Below, in pieces: positions 1-9,531 of a DNA stretch of 64,000 bases (position 1 is the stretch's first letter; each line of letters starts with the position of its first letter). The stretch comes from Phytohabitans rumicis (GTDB taxonomy: Bacteria > Actinomycetota > Actinomycetes > Mycobacteriales > Micromonosporaceae), in contig NZ_BLPG01000001.1 in assembly GCF_011764445.1 (NCBI RefSeq), positions 7,829,001 through 7,893,000 on the forward strand. Direction: 5' to 3'. The translations under genes and the position numbers were made by a program. A model generated the notes under the pieces. That model did not search any database and had not been told where the DNA came from. It worked only from the letters and a program-made list of their open reading frames with translations.

Positions 1-44
1 CCGGCGAGTACGCCGATGGCGAGTGCGCTGAGCCGTCTCTTCAT
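1..44 (-). CDS. Secreted protein, N-terminus only (runs off the window)
   Basis: Only the first 14 codons are inside the window. The reading starts at an ATG (complement of 42-44) and gives M-K-R-R-L-S-A-L-A-I-G-V-L-A, two or three basic residues followed by a hydrophobic run, which is a typical signal-peptide start. An AAGGAG ribosome-binding site lies just upstream (about 50-55). It is transcribed in the same direction as the LacI-type regulator at 116-1126 with about 70 bases between them, so it may be read through from that gene. The product is unknown. Confidence 0.6.
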   Translation of the reverse strand, partial: MKRRLSALAIGVLA

Positions 45-115
45 GAGGACTCCTTGGGGCAGGAAAGATCGCGGGGCGAGCGTGGGGCTCGTCCCGTGCG
101 TATCCGGAAGGGGGA

Positions 116-1126
116 TTACCGGGTGGGGGAGGGTCCGGTGCTGGCGCGAAGGGAGATCGGCGGGGTGAGCAGCAGGTGCCGGGGCGGTGCGTCGGGGGTG
201 GCGATGCGTTCCAGGAGCAGGTCGACGGCGTGGTTGCCCATCTCGGTCGGCACATCGGCGGCGGTCAGTGGCGGGCGGAAGTCCTCGGCCCAGTGCCGGG
301 CGGCCACGCCGGCGATGGACATGTCCCGGGGTACGACGACTCCGGCGCGTTCTAGGGCGCGCTGGATGCCGGGCAGCGCGGCCTCGTTGATGGTGGCGAT
401 GGCGGTGACGTCGGGGTGTTCGTCGCGCAGGCGTTCGAGGCAGGCTTCGCCGCCGGGGGCGTCGTCGGCACAGCACAGGTCGACGCCGGTCAGGCCGCGC
501 TGGGCGATGGCCTCGGTGAACCCGGTCAGGGCGCGCTGTGCCGGTCCGTAGCCGGCGGCGACCAGTTCGGCGGAGCGGTTGATCAGGGCGATGTGGCGGT
601 GGCCGAGGTCGGCGAGGTGGTGTACGCACCGGGCGATCAGGGTGGCGTAGTCGACGTCGACCCAGCAGGTGCCGTGCGGGTGGGCGGTGTGCCCGATGGT
701 GACGAACGGCAGCCCGGTCTGCTGTAGCCGGGTGACGCGCTCGTCCTCCAGGCGGATCTCCATCAGGATGACGCCGTCGACCCGCCGGCCGCTGACGATC
801 CGTTCGAAGGAGCGGTCGTGGTCGCCGCCGGAAGGGGACAGCAGCACGTCGAGGTCGACGCGGGCGGCGGCCTCGACCACGCTGGCGACGAAGCCGAGTT
901 GCATGTCGGTGAGGCGCAGGCTGGCCGGCGGGATGACCAGGCCGAGGGTGCGGGTGCGGCCCTCCTTCAGGGCACGGGCCGCGGCGTTGGGGCGGTAGTC
1001 CAGCTCGTCGATGACGGCCTGGATCCGCTGGCGGGTCTCTTCGGAAACGACCCGCTTGCCGCTGAGCGCGTACGAGACGGTGCTGCGGGACACCCCGGCC
1101 CTGCGGGCGATCTCGCCGATGTTCAT
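116..1126 (-). CDS. LacI-family transcriptional repressor of sugar locus 1
   Basis: 336 residues, the normal length for LacI/GalR repressors. The N-terminus (MNIGEIARRAGVSRSTVSYALSG) is a canonical LacI helix-turn-helix followed by the hinge helix (YRPNAAARALKEGRT), then a periplasmic-binding-protein-like sensor domain to the end. The ATG has a strong AGGAGG site upstream. It diverges from the ABC-transporter operon that starts at 1316, and a 12-bp operator-like site (1173-1184) lies just ahead of its own start, which suggests autoregulation. The inducer is probably the sugar imported by the neighbouring transporter; its identity is not visible from sequence. Confidence 0.93.
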   Translation of the reverse strand: MNIGEIARRAGVSRSTVSYALSGKRVVSEETRQRIQAVIDELDYRPNAAARALKEGRTRTLGLVIPPASLRLTDMQLGFVASVVEAAARVDLDVLLSPSGGDHDRSFERIVSGRRVDGVILMEIRLEDERVTRLQQTGLPFVTIGHTAHPHGTCWVDVDYATLIARCVHHLADLGHRHIALINRSAELVAAGYGPAQRALTGFTEAIAQRGLTGVDLCCADDAPGGEACLERLRDEHPDVTAIATINEAALPGIQRALERAGVVVPRDMSIAGVAARHWAEDFRPPLTAADVPTEMGNHAVDLLLERIATPDAPPRHLLLTPPISLRASTGPSPTR

Positions 1127-1172
1127 CTCGCCCTCCTCACGAAGAGCAGCTTAGAGCAGTGGTCCAGGATGG

Positions 1173-1184
1173 CGAATCGGTTCG
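1173..1184. promoter_or_regulatory. LacI-type operator, upstream copy
   Basis: CGAATCGGTTCG. With the flanking G and C it forms a 14-base near-palindrome with a central CG and only one mismatched pair. It is the reverse complement of the operator at 1284-1295 and sits about 47 bases before the repressor start codon, where it could block the repressor's own promoter and act as a looping partner for the downstream pair. Confidence 0.7.
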
Positions 1185-1236
1185 CTGGGGAGCGTAGAAG
1201 CCGTTTCGAGATGATGTCAAGGGTGTGAACTCGCTC

Positions 1237-1295
1237 TTGACCGCCAGCGGACTGCGGGCCTATCTTCTGTCGAACCGATTCCGCGAACCGATTCG
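1237..1295 (+). promoter_or_regulatory. Promoter with tandem LacI operators for sugar locus 1
   Basis: TTGACC (1237-1242) and TATCTT (1261-1266) are separated by 18 bases and resemble sigma-70-type -35 and -10 elements. Directly after the -10, at the expected transcription start, lie two operator copies: CGAACCGATTCC (1271-1282) and CGAACCGATTCG (1284-1295), repeated with a 13-base period. The ribosome-binding site AGGAG (1304-1308) and the ATG at 1316 follow. A repressor bound here would overlap the transcription start. Confidence 0.72.
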
Positions 1296-1315
1296 CTACT
1301 TTTAGGAGTATCGAT

Positions 1316-2572
1316 ATGAAGACCCCCGCCCGCAGGTGGCGCGCCGTGGGTGCCGCGCTCGTCGCCGTCGCATTCGCTGGCGTCGCGACCGCCTGCTCGT
1401 CCTCGTCCTCCGACGACGGCTCCTCGGAAGGCGGCGGCACGTACGCCATCTGGGACCCGTATCCGCAGTTCAACGACGACTCCGCCTGGGTGAAGCTGCT
1501 GGGGAGCTGTGGCACCTCGGCCGGCGTGACCGTCGAGCGGACCGGCTACGACACCTCCGACCTGACCAACAAGGCACTGCTGGCCGCGCAGCAGGACAAC
1601 TCGCCCGACGTACTGATCATCGACAACCCGGTGATCTCGACGCTCGCCGAGGCGGGCGCGCTCACCACCACCGAGGAGAACAAGCTCGACACGTCGGCCA
1701 TGGAGCCGAACCTGCTCGGCGCCGGACAGAGCGGCGGCAAGACGTACGGCGTCCCGATCGGGGCGAACACCCTGGCCCTCTACTACAACAAGGACCTGCT
1801 GACCAAGGCGGGCGTGGACATCGCACAGGTGAAGGACTGGCCGTCGCTGACCACGGCGCTGGCCAAGGTGAAGGGGGCGGGGAAGAAGGGCATCACCTTC
1901 TCCGCGATCGGCACCGAAGAGGGCAGCTTCCAGTTCCTGCCCTGGTTCTGGGGCTCCGGCGCGCAGCTGACCGCGCTGGACTCGGCGCAGGCGGTCTCCG
2001 CGCTGACCCTGTGGACCGACTGGCTGAAGCAGGGGTACGCACCGAACTCGGTCATCAACAACACCCAGACCACGAGCTGGCAGGAGTTCGCCAGCGGCGA
2101 CTACGCGTTCAGCGAGAACGGCACGTGGCAGCTGGGCAATGCCGAAAAGCTCGACTTCGAGTACGGGATCATCCCGGTCCCGGCAAGCTCGGGCGGCACG
2201 GCGCCGGCGCCGACCGGTGGTGAGTTCGTCTCGATCCCGGTGCAGAGCGACACCGGCCGGTACGCCACGTCGCAAAAGCTGGTGGCCTGCCTGACCAGCC
2301 CGGACAACCTGCTCACCACCGACACCACGCTGTCGTACATCGCACCCGTCGCGGCCGTGCAGGACAAGCAGGTCGCCGCCGACGCCAAGCTCAAGGTCTG
2401 GGTCGACGCGGTGCAGGCCGCCAAGGGTCGCACCGGCGACAACCTGGGCACCAAGTATCCGAAGATCTCCGAACCACTGTGGACCGCGATGCAGGCCGCG
2501 CTCAGCGGCGCGAAGTCGCCCCAGGAAGCACTGTCCGCCGCACAGACCACGGCCGCAAGTGCGACAAAGTAA
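1316..2572 (+). CDS. Sugar ABC transporter substrate-binding lipoprotein (locus 1)
   Basis: 418 residues. A basic N-terminus (MKTPARRWR), a hydrophobic stretch and a lipobox-like VATAC followed by a serine-rich linker indicate a lipoprotein anchored to the outer face of the membrane. The rest has the look of family-1 extracellular solute-binding proteins, for example the NKDLLTKAG and EFASGDYAFSENGTWQLG segments. The ATG has a well-spaced AGGAG. It is the first gene of an operon; its end overlaps the next start by 14 bases. The ligand is unknown, but the co-located glycosidases imply an oligosaccharide. Confidence 0.92.
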   Translation: MKTPARRWRAVGAALVAVAFAGVATACSSSSSDDGSSEGGGTYAIWDPYPQFNDDSAWVKLLGSCGTSAGVTVERTGYDTSDLTNKALLAAQQDNSPDVLIIDNPVISTLAEAGALTTTEENKLDTSAMEPNLLGAGQSGGKTYGVPIGANTLALYYNKDLLTKAGVDIAQVKDWPSLTTALAKVKGAGKKGITFSAIGTEEGSFQFLPWFWGSGAQLTALDSAQAVSALTLWTDWLKQGYAPNSVINNTQTTSWQEFASGDYAFSENGTWQLGNAEKLDFEYGIIPVPASSGGTAPAPTGGEFVSIPVQSDTGRYATSQKLVACLTSPDNLLTTDTTLSYIAPVAAVQDKQVAADAKLKVWVDAVQAAKGRTGDNLGTKYPKISEPLWTAMQAALSGAKSPQEALSAAQTTAASATK

Positions 2573-3446
2573 GACGCGCGATTGGGTGGGGTGGGCGTTT
2601 CTCGCGCCGGTAACGCTTTACCTGCTGGCGTTCTACGCCTACCCCCTCTATCGCAATATCGAGCTGAGCCTGCGCGAGTACACGGTCCGCTCGTTCGTCC
2701 AAGGTGGAGCGCCGTTCGCCGGGCTGGACAACTACCGGAAGATCCTGTCCGACCCGACCTTCGCCCCGGCGCTGCTGCACACCGTGGTCTTCACCGTCGC
2801 GTCGCTGGCCTTCCAATTCAGCATCGGCATGGCGCTCGCGGTCTTCTTCTACCAACACTTCCCGCTGTCCCGCACGCTGCGGGCGCTGTTCCTCGTACCG
2901 TGGCTGCTGCCTTTGATCGTGTCGGCGTCCACCTGGTCGTGGATGCTCAACAGCGACGCCGGCGTGGTCAACGCCGCACTCGGCGCCGTCGGGGTCGGCC
3001 CGGTCAACTGGCTAACCTCACCGGACTGGTCGCTGGTCTCCGTGATCATCGCGAACGTCTGGATCGGCATCCCGTTCAACCTGGTGGTGCTCTACAGCGG
3101 CCTGCAGGCGATCCCCGCGACCCTGTACGAGGCGGCGTCGCTGGACGGCGCGACGGGGTGGCAACGGTTCTGGCGGGTCACGTTTCCGCTGCTGCGCCCG
3201 GTGTCGGCGATCACGCTACTGCTCGGCCTGATCTACACGCTGAAGGTCTTCGACATCATCTGGATCATGACCAGGGGCGGCCCGACCGACTCCTCCACGA
3301 CGTTCGCCACGTGGTCGTACCGGCTCGGGTTCGGCAACCTGCTGCCCGCGTTCGGGCCCGGCGCGGCCGTCGGCAACCTGCTGATCGTGCTGGCCCTGAT
3401 CTTCGGACTGATCTACATCCGCATCCAGCGAAGGCAACAGCTATGA
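2559..3446 (+). CDS. Sugar ABC transporter permease, MalF type (locus 1)
   Basis: 295 residues with about six predicted membrane helices starting at WVGWAFLAPVTLYLLAFYAYP. The cytoplasmic EAA loop for the ATPase partner is visible (EAASLDGATGWQRFWRVTFPLLRP). The GTG start lies inside the 3' end of the binding-protein gene, so translation is probably coupled. The end overlaps the next gene by ATGA. No ATPase gene occurs in the locus. Confidence 0.93.
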   Translation: MRQSKTRDWVGWAFLAPVTLYLLAFYAYPLYRNIELSLREYTVRSFVQGGAPFAGLDNYRKILSDPTFAPALLHTVVFTVASLAFQFSIGMALAVFFYQHFPLSRTLRALFLVPWLLPLIVSASTWSWMLNSDAGVVNAALGAVGVGPVNWLTSPDWSLVSVIIANVWIGIPFNLVVLYSGLQAIPATLYEAASLDGATGWQRFWRVTFPLLRPVSAITLLLGLIYTLKVFDIIWIMTRGGPTDSSTTFATWSYRLGFGNLLPAFGPGAAVGNLLIVLALIFGLIYIRIQRRQQL

Positions 3447-4252
3447 GGCGCGCGACCAAGACGGCCATCGGGCTGGTGTTGACGGCGGTCATGCTCTTTC
3501 CGGTCTACTGGATGATCAACGTGTCGTTCACCCGCGACCAGGACATGCGGGCCGACCCGCCGCACCTGTTCCCCGTCGACGGGACGCTTGAGGGGTACCG
3601 GGCGGTGCTGGACCAGCAGTTGCCGTACCTCGGCACCAGCCTGCTCGTCGGGCTCGGCACGGTGGCGCTGACCGTGGCGCTGGCGGCGCCGGCCGGGTAC
3701 GCGCTGGCCAAGCTGCGGCCGGCCGGCGGCGGCGCGCTCAGCTTCGTGCTGCTGATCGCGCAGATGATCCCCGGGATCATCATGGCGATGGGCTTCTACG
3801 CCATCTACCTCAACATCGGCGTGCTCAACTCGATCCCCGGCCTGATCCTGGCCGACTCGACGATCGCGGTGCCGTTCGGCGTACTGATCTTCACGGCCTT
3901 CATGTCCGGGATACCGGAGGAGCTGATGCAGGCAGCCGTCGTCGACGGGGCCGGCCGGCTGCGCACGTTCTGGTCGGTGGTGCTGCCGGTCAGCCGCAAC
4001 TCGATCGTCACCGTTTCGCTGTTCGCATTTCTGTGGGCGTGGTCGGACTTCATCTTCGCGTCCACTCTGGATGGTGGTGGAGACCACCGGCCGATCACGC
4101 TCGGCATCTACCAGTACATCGGAAACAACAACCAGCAGTGGAACGCCATCATGGCCACCGCCGTGGTCGCCTCCATCCCGGCCACCATCCTGCTGATCAT
4201 CGCCCAACGGTACGTCGCGGCCGGCGTGACGGCCGGCGCCATCAAGGACTGA
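3443..4252 (+). CDS. Sugar ABC transporter permease, MalG type (locus 1)
   Basis: 269 residues from the ATG that overlaps the previous stop codon as ATGA. An open frame extends further upstream but that part is only a shadow of the previous gene. It has the usual MalG layout: an N-terminal helix (AIGLVLTAVMLFPVYWMINVSF), a periplasmic loop, about five further helices and the EAA loop (MQAAVVDGAGRLRTFWSVVLPV). It forms the membrane channel together with the permease at 2559-3446. Confidence 0.93.
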   Translation: MRRATKTAIGLVLTAVMLFPVYWMINVSFTRDQDMRADPPHLFPVDGTLEGYRAVLDQQLPYLGTSLLVGLGTVALTVALAAPAGYALAKLRPAGGGALSFVLLIAQMIPGIIMAMGFYAIYLNIGVLNSIPGLILADSTIAVPFGVLIFTAFMSGIPEELMQAAVVDGAGRLRTFWSVVLPVSRNSIVTVSLFAFLWAWSDFIFASTLDGGGDHRPITLGIYQYIGNNNQQWNAIMATAVVASIPATILLIIAQRYVAAGVTAGAIKD

Positions 4253-4286
4253 GCCTGTGCCATCCAACAACTGGGAGCTACCACCT

Positions 4287-5969
4287 ATGTTCTCCATCCA
4301 GGACATCCCGTTCAGCTACCGCGGATCCTGGCTCAACATTTCCCCGGTGGTAGCCGAGAAGACGTACGCCGACGACCTGCATCTGGTCTCGCACCAGACC
4401 GGCCTGCACCCCGTACTCCGTTTCACACCGTCCCATCTGGACGCCACCGTCGTCGCGACGCCGGCCCTGCTGACCTGGCAGCACGAGACCGGCCGGGTCG
4501 AGCTGGCCTACGAGGGCCCGGACACCATCCGGGTACGCGGCGACGGGCTCGGAATGCGGATCGCCGCGGCCGCGGCCACCCTGACCCCGTTCAGCGGCAC
4601 CTACCTCTACCGCGACCCGGTCGACGGCTCCCACGTGTTCACCTCCTACGAGACCGGCCGCCGCTACCGCCTCACCGTGCTGCACGGCGAGCTGGCCGGA
4701 TCCGACGGCGTGCAGGCCCTCGGCGCCGCCGACCGAGGCGTCACGCTGCCGGCCGGGCAGCCGTGGGAGATCGCCATCGAGGAGTACGAGGCCGCCCGCC
4801 GGCCGTACGCCTCCACCGCCCTCTTCGACGACCTCGTCCGCGCCGCGGCGGCCGCGTTCACCGCGTTCGTCGACGCGGTGGCCCCGTGGCGCGGCCCGCA
4901 AACGCCCGCCGCCGAGCTCGCCGCGTACGTGTTGTGGTCGGCCACCGTCGCCCCGGCCGGCTTCCTCACCCGACCCGCTGTGCTGATGTCCAAGCACTGG
5001 ATGGACAAGGTCTGGAGCTGGGACCACTGTTTCAATGCCCTCGCGCTCGCCGCCGGTCAGCCGGAGCTGGCGTGGGACCAGTTTCAGCTCCCGTTCGACC
5101 ACCAGGATCCGACCGGCGCATTGCCGGACTCGGTTACCCACTCGGAGGTTCTCTACAACTACGTCAAGCCGCCCATCCACGGGTGGGCGCTGGGCAGGCT
5201 GCGCCGGCAGTTGTCCACACTGGATCGTGCCGAGCTGACCAGGACGTACGACCGGTTGGCGCGGTGGACGGACTTCTGGCTCGCCGCCCGGCGGGCGCCC
5301 GGCCACGACCTGCCGCACTACCAGCACGGCAACGACAGCGGCTGGGACAACGCCACCACCTTCGACGGCGACCGCGTCGTCGAGACCGCGGACCTGGCCG
5401 CCTTCCTCGTCCTCCAACTGCGCTGCCTGGCCGACCTGGCGGGCGAGCTTGGGATGCCCACCACCAGTTGGGCAGTGACCGCCGACCGGATCCAGGCCGC
5501 GATGCTCGACCAACTGTGGAACGGCGAGCGGTTCACCGCCCGTAGTGCGGAAACCGGCCAACCACAGGCGAGCACCAGCCTGCTCGACCTCATGCCCATC
5601 ATCCTGGGCGCCGACCTGCCCGCGGACGTCAGCGCGGCGCTCGCCCGGCGCATCGAAACCCACCTGACCGCCCACGGCCTGGCCACCGAACCGGTCGACT
5701 CGCCGCACTACACCGCCGACGGGTACTGGCGCGGCCCGATCTGGGCTCCCTCCACTGTGCTCATCGAGGACGGCCTGCGCCGCGCCGGCCACACCGACCT
5801 CGCCGACGAGATCAGTCACCGGTTCCGTGCCCTGTGCGAGAAGTCCGGCTTCGCCGAGAACTTCGACGCCGAAACCGGCACCGGCCTGCGTGACCGCGCC
5901 TACACCTGGACCGCCAGCAGCTACCTCATCCTCGCCGCCGCCTACGAACTGAGGGGATCCTCGACATGA
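4287..5969 (+). CDS. Intracellular glycoside hydrolase, GH63/MGH1-like (alpha/alpha)6 fold
   Basis: 560 residues from the ATG at 4287, chosen because GGGAG (4273-4277) lies nine bases upstream; an in-frame GTG at 4257 is the alternative. There is no signal peptide, so the enzyme is probably cytosolic and acts on imported oligosaccharide. Motifs resemble the GH63/amylo-glucosidase group: KHWMDKVWSWDHCFNALAL, HQDPTGALPDSV, GNDSGWDN with D350/D354 as candidate acid, and GFAENFDAETG with E524 as candidate base. The substrate cannot be read from the sequence. Its end overlaps the next start as ATGA. Confidence 0.82.
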   Translation: MFSIQDIPFSYRGSWLNISPVVAEKTYADDLHLVSHQTGLHPVLRFTPSHLDATVVATPALLTWQHETGRVELAYEGPDTIRVRGDGLGMRIAAAAATLTPFSGTYLYRDPVDGSHVFTSYETGRRYRLTVLHGELAGSDGVQALGAADRGVTLPAGQPWEIAIEEYEAARRPYASTALFDDLVRAAAAAFTAFVDAVAPWRGPQTPAAELAAYVLWSATVAPAGFLTRPAVLMSKHWMDKVWSWDHCFNALALAAGQPELAWDQFQLPFDHQDPTGALPDSVTHSEVLYNYVKPPIHGWALGRLRRQLSTLDRAELTRTYDRLARWTDFWLAARRAPGHDLPHYQHGNDSGWDNATTFDGDRVVETADLAAFLVLQLRCLADLAGELGMPTTSWAVTADRIQAAMLDQLWNGERFTARSAETGQPQASTSLLDLMPIILGADLPADVSAALARRIETHLTAHGLATEPVDSPHYTADGYWRGPIWAPSTVLIEDGLRRAGHTDLADEISHRFRALCEKSGFAENFDAETGTGLRDRAYTWTASSYLILAAAYELRGSST

Positions 5970-8900
5970 CAAGGAAGTTAGCCGCCGCCGCGCTCGCCGC
6001 CGTGGTCCTAATCGGACTACCGGTCCCGGCGATGGCAGCGGACACCGACGGGCTCGTGCTGCACTACGACTTCGAGGGCGACCTGTCCGGCGGCGTGGTC
6101 ACCGACCGGTCCGGCTCGGGCCTGAACGGCACGCTCGTCAACCCGGGCGCCGCGACCTCAACCACCGGCGCGGACGGCTCGCAGGCACTGCAGCTGCCCG
6201 GCGGCGCCGCCGGCTCCAGCACCGCGCCGTACGTGTCGATCCCCAACGGGCTCTTCGCCGGCCGCACCGCCACCACGATCTCCACCTGGGTCAAGTGGGC
6301 CGGCGGTGCGGACTTCCAATGGGTCTACTGCATCGGCAAGGACCTCAACACCGCCACCTTCATCACCCCGTCCTACAGCGGGGTGAGCAAGACCCGCTCG
6401 TCCATCAAACCGGTCAACGGCGGGTCGGAGGTCGGTGTCGACGCCACCCAGAAGCTGCCCACCGACCAGTGGGTCAACCTCGTCACCACCATCGACGGGC
6501 AGAGCATCAGCTACTACATCAACGGCGCGAAGATCGGCAGCACCACCGCCACCCTTAACCTCGGCGCCACCATGCACTCGGCGACCAACACCACCTCCGG
6601 GTTCCTGGGCAAGCCGTTCTGGGGCGGGCACCCGTTCCTGGCCGGCGCGCTGGACGACTTCCGGGTCTACGACACCGCGTTCACCGACGCGCAGGTGGCC
6701 GGGCTCGCCGGAGACCACCTCGCGACGCTGACCACGGTCGAGCAGACCACGGTGGACGTCGCCACCAACGTCGGCACCGCGCCGAGCCTGCCTTCGGTGA
6801 CCGCGGCGTACTCGGACGGCATCGACCGCGAGACCCCGGTCGCCTGGAACGCGGTCGACCCCGCCTCGTACGCCCGCCGCGGCACGTTCACCGTCACCGG
6901 GGTGGTCACCGGCACGGACATCACGGTGACGGCGAACGTCCGCGTGGTCGGCCTGGGCGACCTGACGATCGACCTGGGCACGAACACCGGGGACTTCCAC
7001 GGCGGCGCCTCCGGCACGCTGTACGGCCTCTACGGCGAGGGCGTACCGTCACGCAACCTCATCGAGGGCATGCGGCTTCGTACCGTCTCCACCAAGGCGC
7101 AGGACGGCCCGCAGCACCCCGGTGCCGACGCCCTGGAGGTGGTCAAGCCGCTGGCCGACAGCACCGACGGCGACGTGTACATCTACATGACCGACATCTA
7201 CCGCGGCTTTCCGTACCAGTGGCCGGGCGACACCCCGCAGGCACGGTTGGACGACTTCAAGGCCAAGATCGTCAAGCAGGTCGACCAGGTGCTGACGTTG
7301 GAGCCGCGGTACCAGGACAACATCGTCTTCGTGCCGTTCAACGAGCCGGAAGGCAACATGTTCGGCACCGGCGAGTGGAGCTACAACCGGGTCAGCTGGC
7401 TCTCCGACCCGCAGTACTACTTCGCCGCCTGGGACGAGGTGTACGCCCTGATCAAGGCGAAGATGCCGGACGCCCGGATCGCCGGCCCGAACACCAGCGT
7501 CCTCTACGACCAGGTGCGCGGGTTCCTCGCCCACACGGTCGCGGCGGGCACCGTGCCCGAGGTGATGACCTGGCACGAGCTGAGCGATCCGGCCCGGATC
7601 CGCACCAGCGTCGCCAGGTACCGCGCCTGGGAGGACGAGGTGCTCGGCGGCCGGCACCTGCCCATCAACATCAACGAGTACGCCTTCAACTACCACACCT
7701 CGGTGCCCGGCCAGATGATCCAGTGGGTGTCGGCTATCGAGGAGTCCAAGGTGGACGCCGACATCGCGTACTGGAACATCGACGGCAACCTCAGCGACTC
7801 CGCCGTCCAGGCCAACCGGGGCAACGGGCAGTGGTGGCTGCTGCACGCGTACGCCCAGATGAGCGGCCACACGGTCACGGTGACCCCGCAGTTCCCCAAT
7901 GTCAGCTACACCATGCAGGGCGTGGCCACAGTGGACGCCTCCAAGAACCAGGCGCGGGCCCTGTTCGGCGGCGCGTCCGGCGACGGACTGGTCACCTTCC
8001 AGAACGCCGGCATGTTCGGTGCCACCGCGCACGCCATCGTCCAGGAGATCCCGTGGACCGGGCAGATCGGCGACTCACCCCAGCCGGAGGTCGTCGCGGA
8101 GTTCGACCAGCGGGTATCCGGCGGCACCGTGACCGTGGACTTCGGGAGCGTCCTGCCCAAGCTGAAGGAGTCCTCGGCGTACCAGATAATCCTGACCCCG
8201 GGCCGCAACGCCACCTCGCAGGCTGTGCCCCCGACGCTCTTTAGCGCCAGCTACGAGGCCGAGGACGCCGCGCACAGCGGCTCCCCCTACTACCGCAACG
8301 GCCCCGAAGGCACACCCTCCAATGTGTCCAAGTTCTACACCTCCGGCACCTACAACGTCGGCGGCCTGCGCACCGGCTCCGGCCTGACGCTGGACTTCCC
8401 CGTCTCGGTGCCGCAGACCGGCGTGTACGACCTGAGCGTGTTCGCCAACTCCCTCAACACTTTTGGCGCCGTCGCCGAACAGGGCCCGACCAACGTCTTC
8501 CTGCGCGTCGACGGGGGAGCGGAACAGGAACTGCACCTGCCGCTGGGCTACAAGTGGGTGGTGTGGGACCACTCCGACACCACGGTCGCGCTCACCAAGG
8601 GCGACCACGTGATCAGCCTGGCCGCGCGGAGCCTGGACGGCACGAAGACCACCAAGGGCGACGCGATCGTCGACCGCATCACCCTCGCGCTGCCCAACCC
8701 CGCCGCCGCCCAAGCCATCTACGAGGCCGAGTACGCCACGCTCAGCGGCGCCCGCGTCGACTACAGCCGCCGCGGCGTGTCCGGCGCCGGTCGCGTCAAC
8801 CTCGCCGCCCGGCAGTCCGCCACCTTCTGGGTGTACGCCGCCAGCGACCGCGAGCACACCGTCCACATCGACACCGGCGGCGGCAGTGGCCGCGCGACCC

Positions 8901-9520
8901 TGACCGTGAACGGCCAGCGGGTCACCGACGTCAAGAAGTCGACCGAGGCGAAGGTGTTTCTGTCCGGCGGCATCAACAAGGTGACCGTGACCGGCGACTC
9001 CGGCAACCTCTACCTGGACCGGATCCGGGTCGCGGCCACCTCGGGCACGCTGCGCACCACATGGTACGAGGCGGAATCCGCCACCCTGGCCGGCTCCGCC
9101 ACGGTCAGCGGCACGGCGGTCACCGGCGTCGGCGGCGAACCGGGCAACGCCAACACGCTCACCTTCGACGTCCAGGCCCCGGCCGCCGGCACGTACGCCC
9201 TGACCGTCCGCTACGCCAACCCGGAGCAGTCGCCCGCCTCCCACTACAACCCCGACCCCCTCGCCCGCCCCGCCGACATCTCCGTCAACGGGGGAGCGGC
9301 GCGGCGGACCCTGTTCCCGCATACGTTCCACGCCAACAACTTCTGGTACCTGACCATCCCGGTCCAGCTCAAGGCCGGCCACAACACCGTCCGATTCTCG
9401 TCCGAGGAGCAGCCCGACTTCGACGGCACCACGTACATCAGCACCCGCTACCCCGAGCCCTTGCGCTCCCGCTACGCCCCGCTAATCGACAAGATCGCCA
9501 TCACCCCCTACGCCGGCTAG
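5966..9520 (+). CDS. Secreted multimodular clan GH-A glycoside hydrolase (LamG, Ig-like, catalytic, three CBM6/35-like modules)
   Basis: 1184 residues. A signal peptide ends near residue 24 (PVPAMA-AD). Next come a LamG/concanavalin-like domain (about 27-245), a short Ig-like domain (about 250-330) and a catalytic TIM-barrel region (about 330-740). Two glutamates fit clan GH-A: E460 in FVPFNEPEGN (acid/base) and E571 in NINEYAFNYH (nucleophile). Three carbohydrate-binding modules follow, each beginning with YEAE (about residues 763, 919 and 1034), as in CBM6/CBM35. The family number is unsure (GH39-like at best). It is the last gene of the operon and would release the oligosaccharide that the transporter imports. 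Confidence 0.85.
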   Translation: MTRKLAAAALAAVVLIGLPVPAMAADTDGLVLHYDFEGDLSGGVVTDRSGSGLNGTLVNPGAATSTTGADGSQALQLPGGAAGSSTAPYVSIPNGLFAGRTATTISTWVKWAGGADFQWVYCIGKDLNTATFITPSYSGVSKTRSSIKPVNGGSEVGVDATQKLPTDQWVNLVTTIDGQSISYYINGAKIGSTTATLNLGATMHSATNTTSGFLGKPFWGGHPFLAGALDDFRVYDTAFTDAQVAGLAGDHLATLTTVEQTTVDVATNVGTAPSLPSVTAAYSDGIDRETPVAWNAVDPASYARRGTFTVTGVVTGTDITVTANVRVVGLGDLTIDLGTNTGDFHGGASGTLYGLYGEGVPSRNLIEGMRLRTVSTKAQDGPQHPGADALEVVKPLADSTDGDVYIYMTDIYRGFPYQWPGDTPQARLDDFKAKIVKQVDQVLTLEPRYQDNIVFVPFNEPEGNMFGTGEWSYNRVSWLSDPQYYFAAWDEVYALIKAKMPDARIAGPNTSVLYDQVRGFLAHTVAAGTVPEVMTWHELSDPARIRTSVARYRAWEDEVLGGRHLPININEYAFNYHTSVPGQMIQWVSAIEESKVDADIAYWNIDGNLSDSAVQANRGNGQWWLLHAYAQMSGHTVTVTPQFPNVSYTMQGVATVDASKNQARALFGGASGDGLVTFQNAGMFGATAHAIVQEIPWTGQIGDSPQPEVVAEFDQRVSGGTVTVDFGSVLPKLKESSAYQIILTPGRNATSQAVPPTLFSASYEAEDAAHSGSPYYRNGPEGTPSNVSKFYTSGTYNVGGLRTGSGLTLDFPVSVPQTGVYDLSVFANSLNTFGAVAEQGPTNVFLRVDGGAEQELHLPLGYKWVVWDHSDTTVALTKGDHVISLAARSLDGTKTTKGDAIVDRITLALPNPAAAQAIYEAEYATLSGARVDYSRRGVSGAGRVNLAARQSATFWVYAASDREHTVHIDTGGGSGRATLTVNGQRVTDVKKSTEAKVFLSGGINKVTVTGDSGNLYLDRIRVAATSGTLRTTWYEAESATLAGSATVSGTAVTGVGGEPGNANTLTFDVQAPAAGTYALTVRYANPEQSPASHYNPDPLARPADISVNGGAARRTLFPHTFHANNFWYLTIPVQLKAGHNTVRFSSEEQPDFDGTTYISTRYPEPLRSRYAPLIDKIAITPYAG

Positions 9521-9531
9521 CGCCCCCAAAT

